Part shown: piece after piece, positions 29,247 to 39,557 of the stretch
Layout: every line of letters begins with the position of its first letter
How positions within the stretch are numbered: the stretch's first letter is position 1
From: Candidula unifasciata
Taxonomy: Eukaryota > Mollusca > Gastropoda > Stylommatophora > Geomitridae
Direction: 5' to 3'
NCBI GenBank assembly: GCA_905116865.2
Contig: CAJHNH020000557.1
Location: forward strand, 463,476 to 527,475
DNA: 64,000 nucleotides
Notes under the pieces: generated by a model
Told to the model about the DNA's origin: nothing
The model's database searches: none
Seen by the model: only the letters and a program-made list of their open reading frames with translations
Position numbers and translations under genes: made by a program

Positions 29247-29465
29247 AGTCAGCTCTGTGGCTAAGTCGATGCGAACGCTTCGTAATACCGGGATGCCGGG
29301 TTCGATCCCAGCTGCGGGCCATGCGCATTGCGTGGTATCAAGAAAGCCGACGGTCCAGTAAGCAATGACAAACTACTGGATGTAAATTTGCCTAGAAAAA
29401 CCACACAACAGCCAGGGGCAGTTGGGGTTGGTTCTGCAACGTCCTGTAAAGGATACGCAACTAAC
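29247..29465 (+). mobile_element. tRNA-derived SINE family B copy
   Basis: The head has TGGCTAAGTCGATGCGAACG and GCCGGGTTCGATCCCAGC. The body and the TTCTGCAACGTCCTGTAAAG end are conserved. There is an internal deletion after GCGTGGTATC. Confidence 0.85.
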
Positions 29466-29580
29466 CGTGTCAAATGTCATAGCCTCAAACCGTCTCAAAC
29501 TCAGCGGTAACTACATGCACGAAGGATTACTTGGCATCGACCTCTGCTTCAGTCTCTGGGAGCTAATCAATACCTGCAAA

Positions 29581-29877
29581 TCCCCGTGTGGGTTCCGGGA
29601 TCACATTGTGGGGAAAAGAAAAATAGACTCACTGCCTCCCCAACAAGCATGTCGTAAGAGTTTACTAAGGGGGCGGGGGAGAAGAGGAGATCCATCGAAG
29701 TCGGAGTGCATCTGTCTGAGAAGCGAAGAACCAGCAATCTGCAAACAAATAAGTCAGCTCTGTAAAACGGATATGCATGCAACACTCCGGTTCTGAAACA
29801 AGATTGAAGTCCAGATGTGGAAGAACAACTAGAACTTTCCGCCAGAGTTTACAGCCGGTAAACGCGAAGAAGAACTG
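29581..29877 (+). mobile_element. SINE family A copy, sense orientation, nearly full length
   Basis: It runs from TGTGGGTTCCGGGATCAC and CCAACAAGCATGTCGTAAG through GCAACACTCCGGTTCTGAA to ACTTTCCGCCAGAG and TTTACAGCCGGTAAACGCG, with a GAAGAAG tail. Confidence 0.85.
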
Positions 29878-30299
29878 CAAATTCTTAAGGGAAATTCAAA
29901 ACCAAGACGTGCTTGTCTACGATTGAATTAATGGCTACTGCAAGTACATCTTTGTCTTGAGAGACTAGAAAATTGGGTAATATCAGAACATATTTCGGCG
30001 ATGGACGGTGAGTGTCATAAAGTATTAGACTTCAGAAGGCTTCAGAATAAAGAGTTGTCGGATAAATACAGATGCTAACAGGTATAGAAACACACAGACA
30101 ATAATAATAGTTAAAAAAAAAAAAAGAATAAAAGAAAGACGAACGGTAGTGGGTAAGAATAATAATTTTCAAAACACACCAACACTGACGAAAACTACAC
30201 AAAAAGAATAATAACTTGACAACTTTTAATGTAATTATACTAGTTACCTCCCCTAGACTATTAAAGTTCAACCCGCATCTCTTTATCATCTAATGTGGC
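29878..30299. other. Non-coding, nothing recognised
   Basis: AT-rich; an A run lies at 30112-30124. Confidence 0.45.
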
Positions 30300-30363
30300 T
30301 TCTTCTTCTTCTTCTTCTTCTTCTTCTTCTTCTTCTTCTTCTTCTTCTTCTTCTTCTTCTTCT

Positions 30364-30398
<35 letters not shown>

Positions 30399-30411
30399 TT
30401 CTTCTTCTAGT
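30300..30411. repeat. (CTT)n microsatellite
   Basis: About 110 bases of nearly pure CTT, giving a poly-serine open frame that is not a gene. Confidence 0.95.
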
Positions 30412-30518
30412 CCATGCTGTATGCCGATGGTTGCCACAGCCTTCTGTCTTGTGTGCTGTCAACCACGTCTAATATTGTGTCTGTGTTATACATTTTTGTT
30501 TACTTATGGAGTCTAATC

Positions 30519-30700
30519 GTCTTACGTCCTTTTTAGGACGTAATTTTTTGTTATTTGAAGCCCCACTCTGGCTTTTGCCAGGGGCCGCAATATCGGCAGG
30601 CCATCAATGTGGCCAATTGTCTGAACGCGATCCTCATCTACATGGTGGCACTTTGTGTCATCGGGTGTTTGTCGCTTGTGTGATGTCCTGGTGGGGTAGA
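30519..30700 (+). mobile_element. SINE family F copy
   Basis: It is the reverse complement of the 41700-41912 copy. Shared blocks are ACGTCCTTTTTAGGACGT, CCACTCTGGCTTTTGCCAGG, GGCCGCAATAT and TGTGATGTCCTGGTGGGGT. The short palindrome AGGACGT/ACGTCCT marks one end. Confidence 0.8.
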
Positions 30701-30911
30701 AAGTCAGTCAGTCAGCCCTGTAGGCTCCTTCCTCATACTCTTGTCAAAGCAGACCTATACCTCGTGTGTGACCACTACCTGAACCTGTGGTTTTACTACG
30801 TCCGGCTGTATAAATTTGGAGCTGGCCGTGGGTTTTACCACCTGGGGGAGGCAGGGGCTTCTGATGGGAAAAGTTGAAAATCACTGGCTTAGATGTTTCC
30901 CATCTTACCGC

Positions 30912-31075
30912 AGTTAAAGAGAGCGCCGATAGAGCAGTCGTCTGTCGCTTTTCTCGCCACTTGAAGGTCGTGGGCTCGAGTCGGCACCTAGATGGATTTT
31001 GAGGGGTGGGAGGTTGTTCGTTGACTTGCTATGCACCGACCATAGTCCAGCTAATTTTGTTTGTGTGGAAACAGT
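30912..31075 (+). mobile_element. tRNA-like SINE head
   Basis: CGCCGATAGAGCAGTCG resembles an A box and GGTCGTGGGCTCGAGTC a B box, spaced as in tRNA-derived SINEs. A single copy was noticed. Confidence 0.45.
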
Positions 31076-31195
31076 GAATTAAGTGACCAGTTTTCATCTT
31101 CTCTATCCGTCAATGTATTTGTTTGTCATCCTCCTTTCTCTTCATCCTCTTTCATTCGCTCCCACACAGTTTCCCTATCAGACTGTCTCTCTATC

Positions 31196-31393
<198 letters not shown>

Positions 31394-31512
31394 ACAGTGT
31401 CAGTGCACAAGCATGGCCTGCAAAAGTTGTTGGCAATAATACGAGGACGAAACAACTTGGTGAGAATTGGTACATGTGATAGCAAGGGAAAGAAAGAAAG
31501 ATAAAACACATG

Positions 31513-31790
31513 GATAACTTATCATGACGTAAGCGTTTATGAACGAGTAATCGATAACTTATCATGACGTAAGCGTTTATGACGAGTAATCGATAACTTA
31601 TCATGACGTAAGCGTTTATGAACGAGTAATCGATAACTTATCATGACGTAAGCGTTTATGACGAGTAATCGATAACTTATCATGACGTAAGCGTTTATGA
31701 ACGAGTAATCGATAACTTATCATGACGTAAGCGTTTATGAACGAGTAATCGATAACTTATCATGACGTAAGCGTTTATGAACGAGTATTG
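31513..31790. repeat. 39/40-bp minisatellite, 7 copies, each with a CRE-like site
   Basis: The unit contains GATAACTTATCATGACGTAA and GCGTTTATGA. Copies are 40 bp, or 39 bp where one A is missing. Each has TGACGTAA, a bZIP/CREB-type core. Confidence 0.95.
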
Positions 31791-31809
31791 AGATCAGGCA
31801 GGAGGTTAG

Positions 31810-31935
31810 ATGCAGTGCCTGTGTGCAGTGCCTGTGTGCAGTGCCTGTGTGCAGTGCCTGTGTGCAGTGCCTGTGTGCAGTGCCTGTGTGCAGTGCCTGT
31901 GTGCAGTGCCTGTGTGCAGTGCCTGTGTGCAGTGA
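31810..31935. repeat. 13-bp tandem repeat, about 9-10 copies
   Basis: The unit is GCAGTGCCTGTGT. Confidence 0.95.
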
Positions 31936-31959
31936 ATGTGTGAACGATGGAGGAGGAGT

Positions 31960-32095
31960 GGATCGGGCAAGTAGGGGTGTTAGAGAGGAAGAGAACGCCG
32001 TGTGTATAATCAGATCGCTACGAGAACAGTTGGCATCTACGCCGTTAGACATTCTGTGCGGGAGACGGAGCATCTATGGGTATGCCCCGTGAGCT
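31960..32095 (+). mobile_element. LINE family L 3' end fragment
   Basis: The end GGAGACGGAGCATCTATGGG and TATGCCCCGTGAGCTGTG matches GGAGCATTTATGGGAATGCC at 12500 and GGAGCACGCATGGGAATGCC at 50120. It is weak and short. Confidence 0.5.
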
Positions 32096-32099
32096 GTGG

Positions 32100-32905
32100 G
32101 GTGGATTCTTAAATCAGTAAGCTAAACAATAACATAGACCTGATCCAAGAGTGTTTTTTATCGGCATTGCATGTGTTGTCGGTACCTTTCCGTTTTCCCA
32201 GACGATAATGTCACATTGTGCTATGGTATGCGTGGGCCGAAGCTCCTCCTCTCCAAAGCGCAAAGTCTGGACAATATAGTAGAGACCATGTGTTGCACAT
32301 GCATTATGATACCTTTCTCAGCCTGCCTTGTTTACTCCAAAGAAAAGGCAACACCAGTACGTTTGGATCAAAGCATGCTGTAGAAGCTAGGGTATCAGAA
32401 GTGCAATGCTCTGTATGTTCACCTGTTGGAGCTTTCCTCCTAGACCAGCTGCCGACCAACGCTAAGAGCCTGCTCTGTCCAGCAATAACATAAAGTTTTC
32501 AGTTGCATCATGATTACCTGCACGGGCGGCCCCGCTGAACAAACTTGGAGAACCGTCGCGTGTGCAGATAGGGAGGTCGGTGATTAAACATCCCAGAGTT
32601 AATTGTCCTATCGTAAATTGCCTTTATTAAACACATTCCATCTGTGCTTCTCATAATCTTGTCTGCTCGCATGTCTGCCTACTTTCTCTCCCATGAAAGT
32701 TTTCCCGCCGTGTGGGCCATAAATTCGGACCGTTTGCCGCCTTATCTTTTCAACTGTTTGAACATGGCGGGCAATCAGTGCCAGGGACGCCGGCCAGGAT
32801 GTGGCGCGTTTGAAGAGTTGAAACTAGTGATGGAAACAGGCCTCACAAAAGAAAGGAAGATCATAAAATACAAAGAAAAAATTTACTACTGGCTGTCTAG
32901 AACAG
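32100..32905. other. Non-coding, nothing recognised
   Basis: Open frames here (for example 32171-32493) show no family or splice support. Confidence 0.45.
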
Positions 32906-32907
32906 CG

Positions 32908-33140
32908 ATGAAGAAGAAAAAAAGTAGAAGAAGAAGAAATAGAAGAAGAAGAAGAAGAAGAAGAAGAAAAAGACGACGAAGAGAAGAAGAAGAAGAAGAA
33001 GAAGAAGAAGAAGAAGAAGAAGAAGAAGAAGAAGAAGAAGAAGAAGAAGAAGAAGAAGAACACGAAGAAGAAGAAGAAGAAGAAGAAGAAGAAGAAGAAG
33101 AAGAAGAAGAAGAAGAAGAAGAAGAAGAAGAACAACAACA
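32908..33140. repeat. (GAA)n microsatellite
   Basis: More than 200 bases of GAA with few interruptions, ending in AACAACAACAAC. The poly-glutamate frame is an artefact. Confidence 0.95.
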
Positions 33141-33344
33141 ACAGGGCAGCGAGTGTGAAAAGTCTGAGAAACATCGGGTCTAAAAGACACGAAAGAAATA
33201 CAATAATCAGTGGCCTAACAAAGTCACGTGTTACCCGGTGCGGAACATTTCTTACTACAACCCTCTCCCCCTTGCCCCATCCTATGCACACACAAACAGA
33301 TTTTAATGTAAAAAAACATGTTTGTGTCATCTTGACACCCTGCC

Positions 33345-33940
33345 CCAAGGAAACCCCTTGTTGATGACACCCGGCGCCCCTCCACCCACAGGAAACACGG
33401 GTGTTGATGACACCCGCCCCCCCCTCCACCCACAGGAAACACCTTGTTGATGACACTCGACGCCCCTCCACCCACAGGAAACACCTTGTTGATGACACCC
33501 GGCGCCCCTCCACCCACAGGAAACACCTTGTTGATGACACCCGCCCCCCCTCCACCCACAGGAAACACCTTGTTGATGACACCCGCCCCCCCCCTCCACC
33601 CACAGGAAACACCTTGTTGATGACACCCGGCGCCCCTCCACTCACAGGAAACACCTTGTTGATGACACCCGCCCCCCCCCTCCACCCACAGGAAACACCT
33701 TGTTGATGACACCCGCCCCCCCTCCACCCACAGGAAACACCTTGTTGATGACACCCGGCGCCCCTCCACTCACAGGAAACACCTTGTTGATGACATCCGG
33801 CGCCCCTCAACCCACAGGAAACACCTCGTTGATGACACCCGACGCCCCTCCACCCACAGGAAACACCTTGTTGATGACACCCGACGCCCCTCCACCCACA
33901 GGAAACACCTTGTTGATGACACCCGGCGCCCCTCAACCCC
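33345..33940. repeat. 42-bp minisatellite with variable C tracts, about 14 copies
   Basis: The unit contains CACCTTGTTGATGACACC then CGGCGCCCCTCCACCCACAG. In about a third of copies CGGCGCCCC is replaced by a pure C run of differing length. The + strand is C-rich. Confidence 0.95.
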
Positions 33941-34245
33941 CCTCCCTCCCCCCTCCAATCTCCTGCTGGACAATGATACACCAACTAGCGAAAATAACCC
34001 GGTGCAGAATCCCATTCTTTATCCGGAATCTTCGTTAGCTGAAACGTTATTGGTGCACAAAATGAGCTCATATGGTAGTTGCTATCTGTTTGCCCGCTTA
34101 TCCGCGATTGTTTTAAAAATCAGAATATAAATTAGTCAACAGAGACCGACAATCAGTGAAAAGAAAATTGATCAACGCAAAACTTCCGCTTGTCCAGATA
34201 CTGGCTCTTTGAGTCACTTGGTATCAGTCTGTCAGACTACAATCT

Positions 34246-34350
34246 CGGAACAGGGGGGGGGGGGGGGGGCTGACAATCAGGGGGGGGGGGGGCTGACAAT
34301 CAGAGGGGGGGGGGGGCTGACAATCAGGAGGGGGGGGGGGCTGACAATTT
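34246..34350. repeat. G-run/CTGACAATCAG tandem array, 4 units
   Basis: G runs of 10-17 are separated by CTGACAATCAG. Four G blocks could form a G-quadruplex on the + strand. Confidence 0.9.
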
Positions 34351-34445
34351 ACCTCTTCTTCTTCGAGTTCACCGGCTGTAAACTGCTATGGTAAGTTCTA
34401 GATGTTGTTCGTCCACATCTGGAATTAAGTGACTTTCCAGAACCT
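34351..34445 (-). mobile_element. SINE family A fragment
   Basis: CTTCTTCTTCGAGTTCACCG and CTGTAAACTG open it, and it ends at CCAGAACCTGAC, where an ACAG-rich stretch (34450-34600) begins. Confidence 0.7.
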
Positions 34446-35750
34446 GACAAACAGACAGACGGACAGAGCCGAAAGACAGACAAGACAAAAACATACATAC
34501 ATATATGGCAGACAGACATACGGACAGACCAGACAGACAAACAGACAAGGCACACAGACAGACAAACAAGGAAGACAAACCTGGCAGACAGACAGAGCGA
34601 TGTATGCGGGAATACCTGCTTGGATGAATGGATAGATGGATAGATAGATGGATGGACTGTTGTAAAAGAAGAGATTAAGCCAAAAACGCCCAGTCTTATC
34701 TAAATCATTCAATCTTTATTTCTTAAAATGATAACGATATTTATAACATAATTCAAATTGAATAAATATACACGTCCTATCTTGAACAAACAGGAAAACA
34801 TAAATAAGCATAAGTATAGAAATAGTATAAATTCCCTCCACGCATTATAAAATAAAGTATACATTTGAAAAACTATATATTTTTGCACTGGCTAAGGACA
34901 GGGCTAATTACAAAAAATATGAATCAATGAAGGGGAGATAACAACAAGATGATGTACAACATAATGGATGCGGCAGTAGTTGTGGATGATGTCTGAACAC
35001 ATTCATCAATTCATCATTTGGTCATTAATATAAATGCACAATAATTGATAGTTACTGCAGAGCAGTTTTTGTTTTTATTTATATAAATAATTATATCATA
35101 TAAAGCGACTGAGCGCGCCCTGGTTCGGTTGCCGATCATCTGATAGACTGCGACGCCTAGCGGCACAAGCAGATTTGGACAACAGAAGAATTATATTGGG
35201 AAACTGTTATCAACAAATTGTGGCTTAAATTTCCTGTGTGGGTTTCCAGGCTTTATTGGACTAACATAATTTGTCACTTACATCCCAATCACCGACATAG
35301 AGCCCTAGGTTTGACCTGGTTGGGGTAGCTGTTTAACGTGCCCTAATGTTAACTTCTGTGGAGGTTAAACTGGGAACTGAGATCTTCCTTGTTGGTCTGT
35401 CGTCCATTGTACGGTAACCCTTGAGCCAGCAGCATGTGAGGAACAAATCGGTCCCCCCTAACAAGCACATGGTAACAAACGAGCAATTAGAAATTTGATG
35501 AAATCGGATGCGTTGGGCCGAAAAGGGAGAAAATATCGCAGCCAAGTTGTAAAACATAACACTACACTATGTACCACTTGTGGGGCGGTGTAGACAGGAG
35601 GTGCGGGGTGTGAGCCTGACCTTTTAGGGCCGTATGGCTAGTGCTCTCGCCATGGATTATGCAGGTTAGACAAACATCACTTTACGGGGGGGGGGGGGGG
35701 TCAAACCCAGGACTCCCGCACGACAGCCCGTATAAACCCCAGAAGAGCCC
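34446..35750. other. ACAG-rich stretch then AT-rich non-coding DNA
   Basis: 34446-34660 is rich in GACAGACA and GATGGATA units. The remainder shows no gene. A G run of 14 lies at 35687-35700. Confidence 0.5.
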
Positions 35751-35756
35751 GGCTCT

Positions 35757-35946
35757 CTAGCGTAGTTGGCTAAACCAGATTTCGAGGCTAAAGGGTGAAG
35801 AACTTCTTGTGGTCCGGGTTCACTCCCGGGGGGTAAGCAGAACAGCCACATTTCTCCCAGATTTACAGTATTTATCATGGAATCAAGGCCGAAGGGTTGC
35901 GATATCCATAATACCGAGCCTAAGGGTTAACAACTCATGGCTTCTG
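35757..35946 (+). mobile_element. SINE family E copy with tRNA-like head
   Basis: The head has GCGTAGTTGGCTAAACCAG (A-box-like) and GGTCCGGGTTCACTCCCGG (B-box-like). The body from 35850 matches the inverted copy at 24276-24386. Confidence 0.75.
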
Positions 35947-36000
35947 GATACTAAAACAAACAAACAAACAACCACAGAAGAAGCTGTATGAATACAGCAA

Positions 36001-36110
36001 ATGGCCGTCTGCCTGGCCACCTGTTAGGCAGACGTTCGATTCCACATCAAGGCGACGTGGGGGAGCGCTAGACAAACAGACTGTCTGTGCCTAGTTAACG
36101 TGCCAGTGAT
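36001..36110 (+). mobile_element. Possible tRNA-like SINE head
   Basis: ACGTTCGATTCCACATC resembles a B box, with a weak A box upstream. It is a single copy. Confidence 0.35.
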
Positions 36111-36149
36111 GGGCAGACTTTGTCCACACTGCAACACTTTTGACAGTCA

Positions 36150-36545
36150 ATGGTAATACAAATGAGCTGACAATAGAATGTTTTTTAAGGGGAGGCAATG
36201 CAAATGAGCTGACAAAAAATATTTCTTTTAAAAGGGAATGCTAGTGAGCTCAGACAAGAAATGTTATCAAGGGGAGGCAATGCTATATAACCCACAATAG
36301 AATGTTAATTAAGGGAAGGCAATGCTATTTAACCCACATTAGAATGTTATTTAAGGGGAGGCAATGCAATTTAACCCACATTATAATGTTATTTCAGGGG
36401 AGGCACAGCTATTTAACCCACATTAAAATGTTATTTAAGGGGACACAATGCTATTGACCTATCAGTAGAATATTACGCCAGGGGAGGTAATGCTATTGAA
36501 TTTATACTAGAATGTTGCGAGGGGGAGATAATATTTTTTTTTTTT
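36150..36545. repeat. 43-bp minisatellite, about 8 copies, degenerate
   Basis: The unit contains GAATGTTATTTAAGGGGAGG and CAATGCTATTTAACCCACAT. It ends in a T run at 36532-36546. Confidence 0.85.
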
Positions 36546-36546
36546 T

Positions 36547-37780
36547 ACATTTGTACTGCAATAGATAGACAGTGCAGTTTACAAGCTTAGTTTTAATTAT
36601 ATTATGATTTCATCAACACATCTACAGTTTGACAACAATGAAGTTCATTAGAAGCTCTGTCAAACGACAACAGCGGGGAACATAACTGTTTGTCAATAAT
36701 AACAAAATGACAATACTACAAATACATTAATGACCTTTTCTTTTTAAAACCACTTATGTTTTACGCCTCAAACTGGGACGCAATTTTGTGTGTGTGTGTT
36801 CTTTCAAAGCTCCATCCCGACTTATGTCGAGTGGCTTGGTATAAGCTAAAGGTTGAATAGGGTGTCTGGGACTTGTGCCCGTGTGATTCTCATCCGAATG
36901 GTGGCACTGTGTGTTTATTGCTCTGAGTGTGGTCCTGCTGGGTTTGAAATTCACCCAACAACTCACGAATCCAGCTAAAAAAACAGGGAGATATACGATT
37001 AATGAAATAACAGTTTCAAGTGTGTTAGTTGTCCATGACTGGCAGCCATTGACTCAATACAGATTCCAGACTGTTTTACTTCCGAGAAAATGGCAGCTTA
37101 CTGTTACAGGCCTGGTGTGTTACATAAAAATGACGGAAGCCCGAATTCAGCAAACACTTCATTCGGAAATCAATCAATAAAGACGAAATTAACCAGTTTA
37201 ACTAGCAATGAAAACGATAACATGTGGTCCCACAGATAAAACTAATCAAATTGGTTTGAAACAACAATGTATAAAATATGCAGGGTAAGAATTGTCAAAA
37301 AATGGAATGAATTGTTACGAGGAAGCCAGAAACAAAATGAGCATCATCTTTCGATAGGAAACGAAACTGCCGAACAAATGCGGAATCAAAGTTTTCATCA
37401 GCTTCGTGGAGCGTTTAAAAACTTGAACAGCAGAAAAAAGCGGAAATCATCGTAAGTGAGGAAGCTAGTTTTATCTGTTGTACTTGGCATTTTAGAGGAG
37501 TGTTTTGTTAGAGTTTGTTCTTCCTTTTTTTTTTCCTGGCTACGTCACTTTAATGATGGTTTTCAGTGTACCTGTCTATAGGTGACTTTAACGTTGGCTC
37601 GATTTGTTAGAGTCAGTATTCTGTTCAGTAGTGATGGTGTCAGTGGTGGTAGCTGTGGCATCAACAACTCCAGAAATGTCCCAAAATAAAATGTTTGATT
37701 AATTCAGTGGCCCAAATATTATAGATTCTATATGTAATGATAATGCTACTAATCATAATAACTATGCTGATGACAGCAGC
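36547..37780. other. Non-coding, nothing recognised
   Basis: The 62-residue frame at 37267-37455 is lysine-rich and unlike anything I recognise. No splice or family support was found. Confidence 0.4.
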
Positions 37781-37784
37781 AGTA

Positions 37785-38178
37785 TTAGCAATAGCAGCAC
37801 AAGTAGTCATAGTAGTAGTAGTAGCAACAGTAGTAGTCATAGTAGTAGTAGTAGCAGCAGAGTAGTCACAGTAGTAGTAGCAGCAGAGTAGTCACAGTAG
37901 TAGTAGCAGCAGTAGTAGTAGTAGTAGCAGCAGGCAGCAGAAGTAGCAGCAGTAGTAGTAGTAGCCGCAGCATCAGTAGTAGTAGTAGTAGCAGCAGCAG
38001 CAACAGTAGTAGTAGCAGCAGCAGTAGTAGTAGCAGAGGTGTAATGATAAAAGCTGTAGAAGTTACAGTAGTAGTAGCAACAGTAGTAGTAGTAGCAGCA
38101 GCAGGCAGCAGAAGTAGCAGCAGTAGTAGTAGTTGCTGCAGCATCAGTAGTAGCAGCAGCAGCAGCAACAGTAGTAGC

Positions 38179-38258
<80 letters not shown>

Positions 38259-38275
38259 CAGAGGTGTAATGATAA
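37785..38275. repeat. (AGT/AGC)n microsatellite block
   Basis: AGTAGTAGC-type triplets run for almost 500 bases, with a long pure AGT run at 38177-38258. Two copies of GTGTAATGATAAAAGC within it show that a larger segment was duplicated. Confidence 0.95.
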
Positions 38276-38344
38276 AAGCAGTAGAAGTTACAGTAGTAGC
38301 AGCAGTTGTAGTAATCCCAGCAGTAGCAATAGAGGTGGTAGCAG

Positions 38345-38633
38345 TAGTTTTTTGTAGCTACAGTAGTAAGAGCGGTGGTAGTAGACGCAGCAGCAGCATC
38401 AGGAGGGTTGGCAGTAGTTTGTTGTAGTTGCAGTAGTAAGAGCGGTGGTAGTAGACGCAGCAGCAGCATCAGGAGGGTTGGCAGTAGTTTGTTGTAGTTG
38501 CAGCAGTAAGAGCGGTGGTAGCAGACGCAGCAGCAGCATCAGGAGGATTGGCAGTAGTTTGTTGTAGTTGCAGCAGTAAGAGCTGTGGTAGCAGACGCAG
38601 CAGCAGCATCAGGAGGGATGGCAGTAGTTGCTG
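38345..38633. repeat. 70-bp tandem repeat, 4 copies
   Basis: The unit contains AGAGCGGTGGTAGTAGACGC, AGCAGCAGCATCAGGAGG and TTGGCAGTAGTTTGTTGTAG. The start points are 38371, 38441, 38511 and 38581. Confidence 0.9.
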
Positions 38634-39557
38634 AAGTGGCGGAGATCGTATTTTGGGTATTTATTGGTCAAAAGATGAAATCAACTGTCAGCAAAAGATG
38701 GCAACCCATAGAAGATGTAGCAACTGCTGGGTAAATCAAAGACATTATTCTCAAGTCAAATCGAAACAAGACCACTTGGAGGAAAGGGTGAATGGGTGGG
38801 AGGGGTTAAAGATGGATCAGTACAGTTGGCTTAATTCCCAGCCGGTGTCAAATTCGACTTGAAATAATCGACTAACATATGTGACAAACCTTGTTATATT
38901 TAATTTAAAAAAAAAATGAACTGAATTAGGCTAGCTCACGATCTTACACAATGTCACTAGGGGTTATAATAAAAGGATATAATTACAGATCACTGAGCAA
39001 GTATGTACAATAATAATAATAGAAATAATTTGTATTAATATTCACAATGATTTGGGCAAATGTTGAAATAATCTGTACATTACGGGATTGTGTACACAAA
39101 TACAATCAGAATTCACAAAATAATAATCATGTTGTGGCTTAATAATTCCAAATTGCGGAAGGCGTGATCAGATGTGGTTTATAACATAAACTGTGTACAA
39201 AGATGAATACAAGGAAATAACATATTACAAAATCATTCATAATAATGTCAGAATGGTATGATGGGTACATAGGGCACATGATACAGGTAATTGCGAATCC
39301 TCCATACGACGCTGCTGAACCAGCTCCGGCATTCAGAATTTAAAAAATCTGTTTTGTGGTTTCACTAAGCAATTTACGTTCAGTAGTTTGCCATTGCTCA
39401 CCGAACGGTCGGCGCTCCATGTCGTTGAAATCAACGCAAAAAAAGTATACTATCAAACCGTCCGTATCTGGAACCGAACCGGGCATCTCGGAAATATGAA
39501 GCGCGTTGTCAACCCGTAAGCCCCATACGCCGATGGGACAATTGATTGAAGTACAAC
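38634..39557 (-). other. Probable 3' UTR or 3' flank of PRDM3/16-like gene
   Basis: It is AT-rich and contains a degraded family B SINE at 39350-39530, just after the stop codon on the - strand. A polyadenylation site could not be chosen. Confidence 0.4.
39350..39530 (-). mobile_element. tRNA-derived SINE family B copy, degraded
   Basis: CAATTTACGTTCAGTAGTTT and GCCATTGCTCACCGAACGGT match the family in antisense, and a damaged B box appears near 39470. It lies 28 bases beyond the PRDM3/16-like stop, so it is likely transcribed in its 3' UTR. Confidence 0.7.

Noticed and set aside
29247..29320. Possible true tRNA genes at the A/B box matches
   Set aside because: The sequences lack a complete cloverleaf and continue into shared SINE bodies repeated elsewhere.
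30506..30877. 123-residue frame
   Set aside because: Overlaps a family F SINE, of which other copies occur at 27498 and 41700.
32644..33984. Acidic poly-Glu protein on + and 386-residue frame on -
   Set aside because: Produced by the (GAA)n tract and the 42-bp array; both strands are open because of the repeats.
37267..37455. Lysine-rich 62-residue frame
   Set aside because: Single frame without family, splice or codon support.
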